NCBI RefSeq assembly: GCF_011035165.1
Contig: NZ_CP047588.1
Span: forward strand, 372,001 to 436,000
Length of the DNA: 64,000 nt
Direction: 5' to 3'
From: Buchnera aphidicola (Uroleucon sonchi)
GTDB taxonomy: Bacteria; Pseudomonadota; Gammaproteobacteria; Enterobacterales; Enterobacteriaceae
Part shown: positions 62,060 to 64,000 of the stretch, piece by piece
Numbering within the stretch: the stretch's first letter is position 1
Layout of the letters: every line of letters begins with the position of its first letter
The notes under the pieces: generated by a model
Seen by the model: only the letters and a program-made list of their open reading frames with translations
Told to the model about the DNA's origin: nothing
Database searches by the model: none
Translations under genes and position numbers: made by a program

Positions 62060-63364
62060 ATGTCTAAAATTATAAAGATCATAGCAAGAGAAATTATAGA
62101 CTCTCGAGGAAATCCTACTATTGAGTCTGAAGTACATTTAGAAGATGGGTCTATAGGAATAGCCTCTTCGCCTTCTGGAGCTTCTACAGGTTCATTAGAA
62201 GCTATAGAATTAAGGGATTGTAATAAAGATAGATTCATGGGAAAAGGCGTGCAAAAAGCAGTTAAACTAATTAATAAAACAATATCTATAGCATTAAAAA
62301 ACAAGAATGCTAACAATCAAAGTGATATTGATAGTACTATGATTGATGTTGATGGAACGAAAAATAAATCTAAAATAGGTGCTAATTCTATTTTATCTGT
62401 GTCTTTAGCAGTTGCAAAAGCTGCTGCAGCATCTAAAAAAATACCTTTATATCAACATATTGCAGAGCTTAATAATACACCAAATATATTCTCTATGCCG
62501 CTTCCAATGATTAATATTATTAATGGAGGAAAGCATGCTAATAATAATATTGATATACAAGAATTCATGATTCAACCAATTAATGCGAAAACAATCAAAG
62601 AAGCTATACAAATAGGATGTGAAATATTTCATACTTTAGGAAAATTACTAAAAGAAAAAAATATGAGCACAACAGTAGGAGATGAAGGAGGATATGCTCC
62701 TAATTTGAAATCGAATGAAGAAGCGCTAAATATAATTCAAGAAGCCATATTTAGAACGAAATATAAATTAGGAAAAGATATAAAATTAGCTATTGATTGC
62801 GCAGCATCAGAATTATATAACCAAGAAAATCACAGATATGAATTAAAAGGAGAAAATATTTCTTTTTCTTCAAGAGAATTTACTCATTATTTAGAAGAAT
62901 TATCTAATAAATATCCTATTATTTCAATTGAAGACGGACAAAATGAATCTGATTGGACAGGTTTTATTTATCAAACGCAACAACTAGGCCATAAAATACA
63001 ATTAGTTGGAGATGATTTATTTGTTACAAATTCTAATCTATTAAAAAAAGGTATTAAATTAGGCGCTGCAAATTCTATTTTAATTAAATTAAATCAAATT
63101 GGTACATTGACGGAAACAATAGAAGCAATTAAAATAGCTAAACAGTCAAATTATAATGTTATTATTTCTCATCGCTCAGGAGAAACAGAAGATTGCTATA
63201 TAGCAGATTTAGCTGTAGGAACATCATCAGGTCAAATAAAAACAGGTTCTGTAAGTCGTTCTGATAGAACTGCAAAATACAACCAATTAATTAGAATAGA
63301 AGAACAGTTAAGTCCAAAAAAAGCTCCGTTTTATGGTTTAAAATCAATTACATCTATATTTTAA
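62060..63364 (+). CDS. eno: Enolase
   Basis: Glycolytic enzyme turning 2-phosphoglycerate into PEP, which also drives the PTS (ptsG) and feeds murA and the shikimate path. Start at the ATG at 62060 with GAGG 6 bases upstream, matching E. coli [19 protein letters not shown]; an in-frame TTG four codons earlier is rejected. The substrate loop [19 protein letters not shown], metal ligand SIEDG, catalytic Lys in ILIKLNQIG and [10 protein letters not shown] are intact. It has 434 residues (E. coli 432). In E. coli enolase also docks on RNase E. Confidence 0.98.
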   Translation: MSKIIKIIAREIIDSRGNPTIESEVHLEDGSIGIASSPSGASTGSLEAIELRDCNKDRFMGKGVQKAVKLINKTISIALKNKNANNQSDIDSTMIDVDGTKNKSKIGANSILSVSLAVAKAAAASKKIPLYQHIAELNNTPNIFSMPLPMINIINGGKHANNNIDIQEFMIQPINAKTIKEAIQIGCEIFHTLGKLLKEKNMSTTVGDEGGYAPNLKSNEEALNIIQEAIFRTKYKLGKDIKLAIDCAASELYNQENHRYELKGENISFSSREFTHYLEELSNKYPIISIEDGQNESDWTGFIYQTQQLGHKIQLVGDDLFVTNSNLLKKGIKLGAANSILIKLNQIGTLTETIEAIKIAKQSNYNVIISHRSGETEDCYIADLAVGTSSGQIKTGSVSRSDRTAKYNQLIRIEEQLSPKKAPFYGLKSITSIF

Positions 63365-63393
63365 AATCATTTAAAAATCATATTAATAAGAAT

Positions 63394-63420
63394 CAGGTAT
63401 CTAAATAATATGCCTGTTTC
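63394..63420 (+). terminator. Probable eno terminator
   Basis: CAGGTAT (63394-63400) pairs with ATGCCTG (63410-63416), including one G-U pair, around a 9-base loop, followed by TTTC. It lies 30 bp after the eno stop, between convergent eno and nlpD. Confidence 0.6.
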
Positions 63421-63562
63421 TTACCAAACTATTCTTAATTTTATCTATTACATATGATCTTTTAAAAAAATTCATTATTATAATAAATATGGCTTTCAAA
63501 ATAATAGTTAATAACAAAATAGATTTTATAATCTATAAAAATTTTTATTAATATAAATAAAA

Positions 63563-64000
63563 TTAACTTTTTAAATTTATTGCAGGCAATAAAGTTAATG
63601 GATTAATTGAGTTTCCTTGATAACGTATTTCAAAATATAGTCGAGCTATTTTATCATAAGGAGATAAACCCATAGTAGCAATTTTTTGTTTTGCATGTAC
63701 TTTATCTTTTTCTTTGACTAAAATTAAATCATTAAAAGCATAAATACTTAAATAATTTTTATCATTTTTAATAATAATTAATCGACCATATTTTTTTAAC
63801 GAATCAATAACACAAACGACTTCTCCTGAAGATGCAGCAAAAATTGATTGACCTTGAACACCAGAAATTTCTATTTTTTTATGACTTGATATAAAATTAT
63901 TAAAATATTTAATTTCTTTTTTAAAAACTGGCCAATACCAAAGTTTAAAAAATTTTTTATTTGATAATGAATTATGATTATTTAATATTTTATTAATACA
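63563..64000 (-). CDS. nlpD: Murein hydrolase activator NlpD, C-terminal part
   Basis: C-terminal 145 residues of a LytM/M23-fold protein; the N-terminal part lies beyond the window. It aligns with E. coli NlpD: IEISGVQGQSIFAASSGEVV, KKYGRLIIIKNDKNYLSIYAFND, KEKDKVHAKQKIATMG and LYFEIRYQGNSINPLTLLP. NlpD activates the amidase AmiC for septal wall splitting. As in E. coli NlpD, the zinc-ligand residues of active M23 enzymes are not all present (the HAH-type motif reads YAFND), so it is an activator rather than a hydrolase. EnvC is the less likely alternative. Confidence 0.88.
   Translation of the reverse strand, partial: CINKILNNHNSLSNKKFFKLWYWPVFKKEIKYFNNFISSHKKIEISGVQGQSIFAASSGEVVCVIDSLKKYGRLIIIKNDKNYLSIYAFNDLILVKEKDKVHAKQKIATMGLSPYDKIARLYFEIRYQGNSINPLTLLPAINLKS

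Overview
The window is a piece of a very A+T-rich, reduced gammaproteobacterial genome. I read it as Buchnera aphidicola, the primary endosymbiont of aphids. Nearly every coding region is a full-length orthologue of a conserved Enterobacterales housekeeping gene. Gene blocks follow E. coli order with pieces removed (pnp-rpsO-truB-rbfA-infB-nusA-leuU-secG-glmM-ftsH-rlmE-greA; rpsP-rimM-trmD-rplS; alaS-csrA-serV-argV-gshA; pyrG-eno). There are no mobile elements, phage genes or CRISPR arrays. tRNA genes do not encode CCA, and former genes have turned into long A+T deserts. The strain cannot be named from sequence reading alone. Statements about E. coli proteins and gene order, and about other Buchnera maps, are from memory; no search was run.

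Layout. 1-2346 (+): end of ycfH (tatD family), ptsG, hinT. 2347-9738: porin, asnS and pncB on the minus strand, flanked by deserts of 0.8 and 2.5 kb. 9739-19611: uup (+), trhO-valS-pepA (-), argI (+), a 0.9 kb desert, ridA (+). 19612-35441 (-): a long transcription, translation and RNA-decay block: deaD, pnp, rpsO, truB, rbfA, infB, nusA, tRNA-Leu(GAG), secG, glmM, ftsH, rlmE, greA. 35889-39206 (+): ibaG, murA, rplU, rpmA, obgE. 39265-40107 (-): rpsI, rplM. 40352-45007 (+): pheA, ffh, rpsP, rimM, trmD, rplS. 45094-48667: tldD, fis and rluD (-) with aroQ (+). 48792-57248 (+): bamD, alaS, csrA, tRNA-Ser, tRNA-Arg, gshA, a 1.1 kb desert, endA, rsmE. 57298-58474 (-): rpiA and a Gln-Leu-Met tRNA cluster in metT-leuW-glnU order. 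58553-63364 (+): glnS, pyrG, eno. The window ends inside nlpD (-).

Function. The content fits a nutritional symbiont: glucose uptake (ptsG), glycolysis and the pentose phosphate path (eno, rpiA), essential amino acid supply (pheA, aroQ, argI), NAD salvage (pncB), a minimal envelope set (porin, bamD, murA, glmM, nlpD) and a near-complete translation kit. pheA has lost both phenylalanine-binding signatures of its regulatory domain, as expected of an overproducer.

I found no new multi-gene system. The observations most worth a second look are: deserts exactly where pyrD, pyrB-pyrI and possibly metK would be expected; a rimM gene with no ATG, GTG or TTG start; a HinT whose histidine triad has lost its first His; a porin without the classical constriction-loop motif; an SRP protein whose M domain has lost most of its methionines; G1-U72 pairs in three of six tRNAs, including tRNA-Met; a fresh 33-bp in-frame duplication in bamD; and candidate RNA switches before deaD and between rpmA and obgE.
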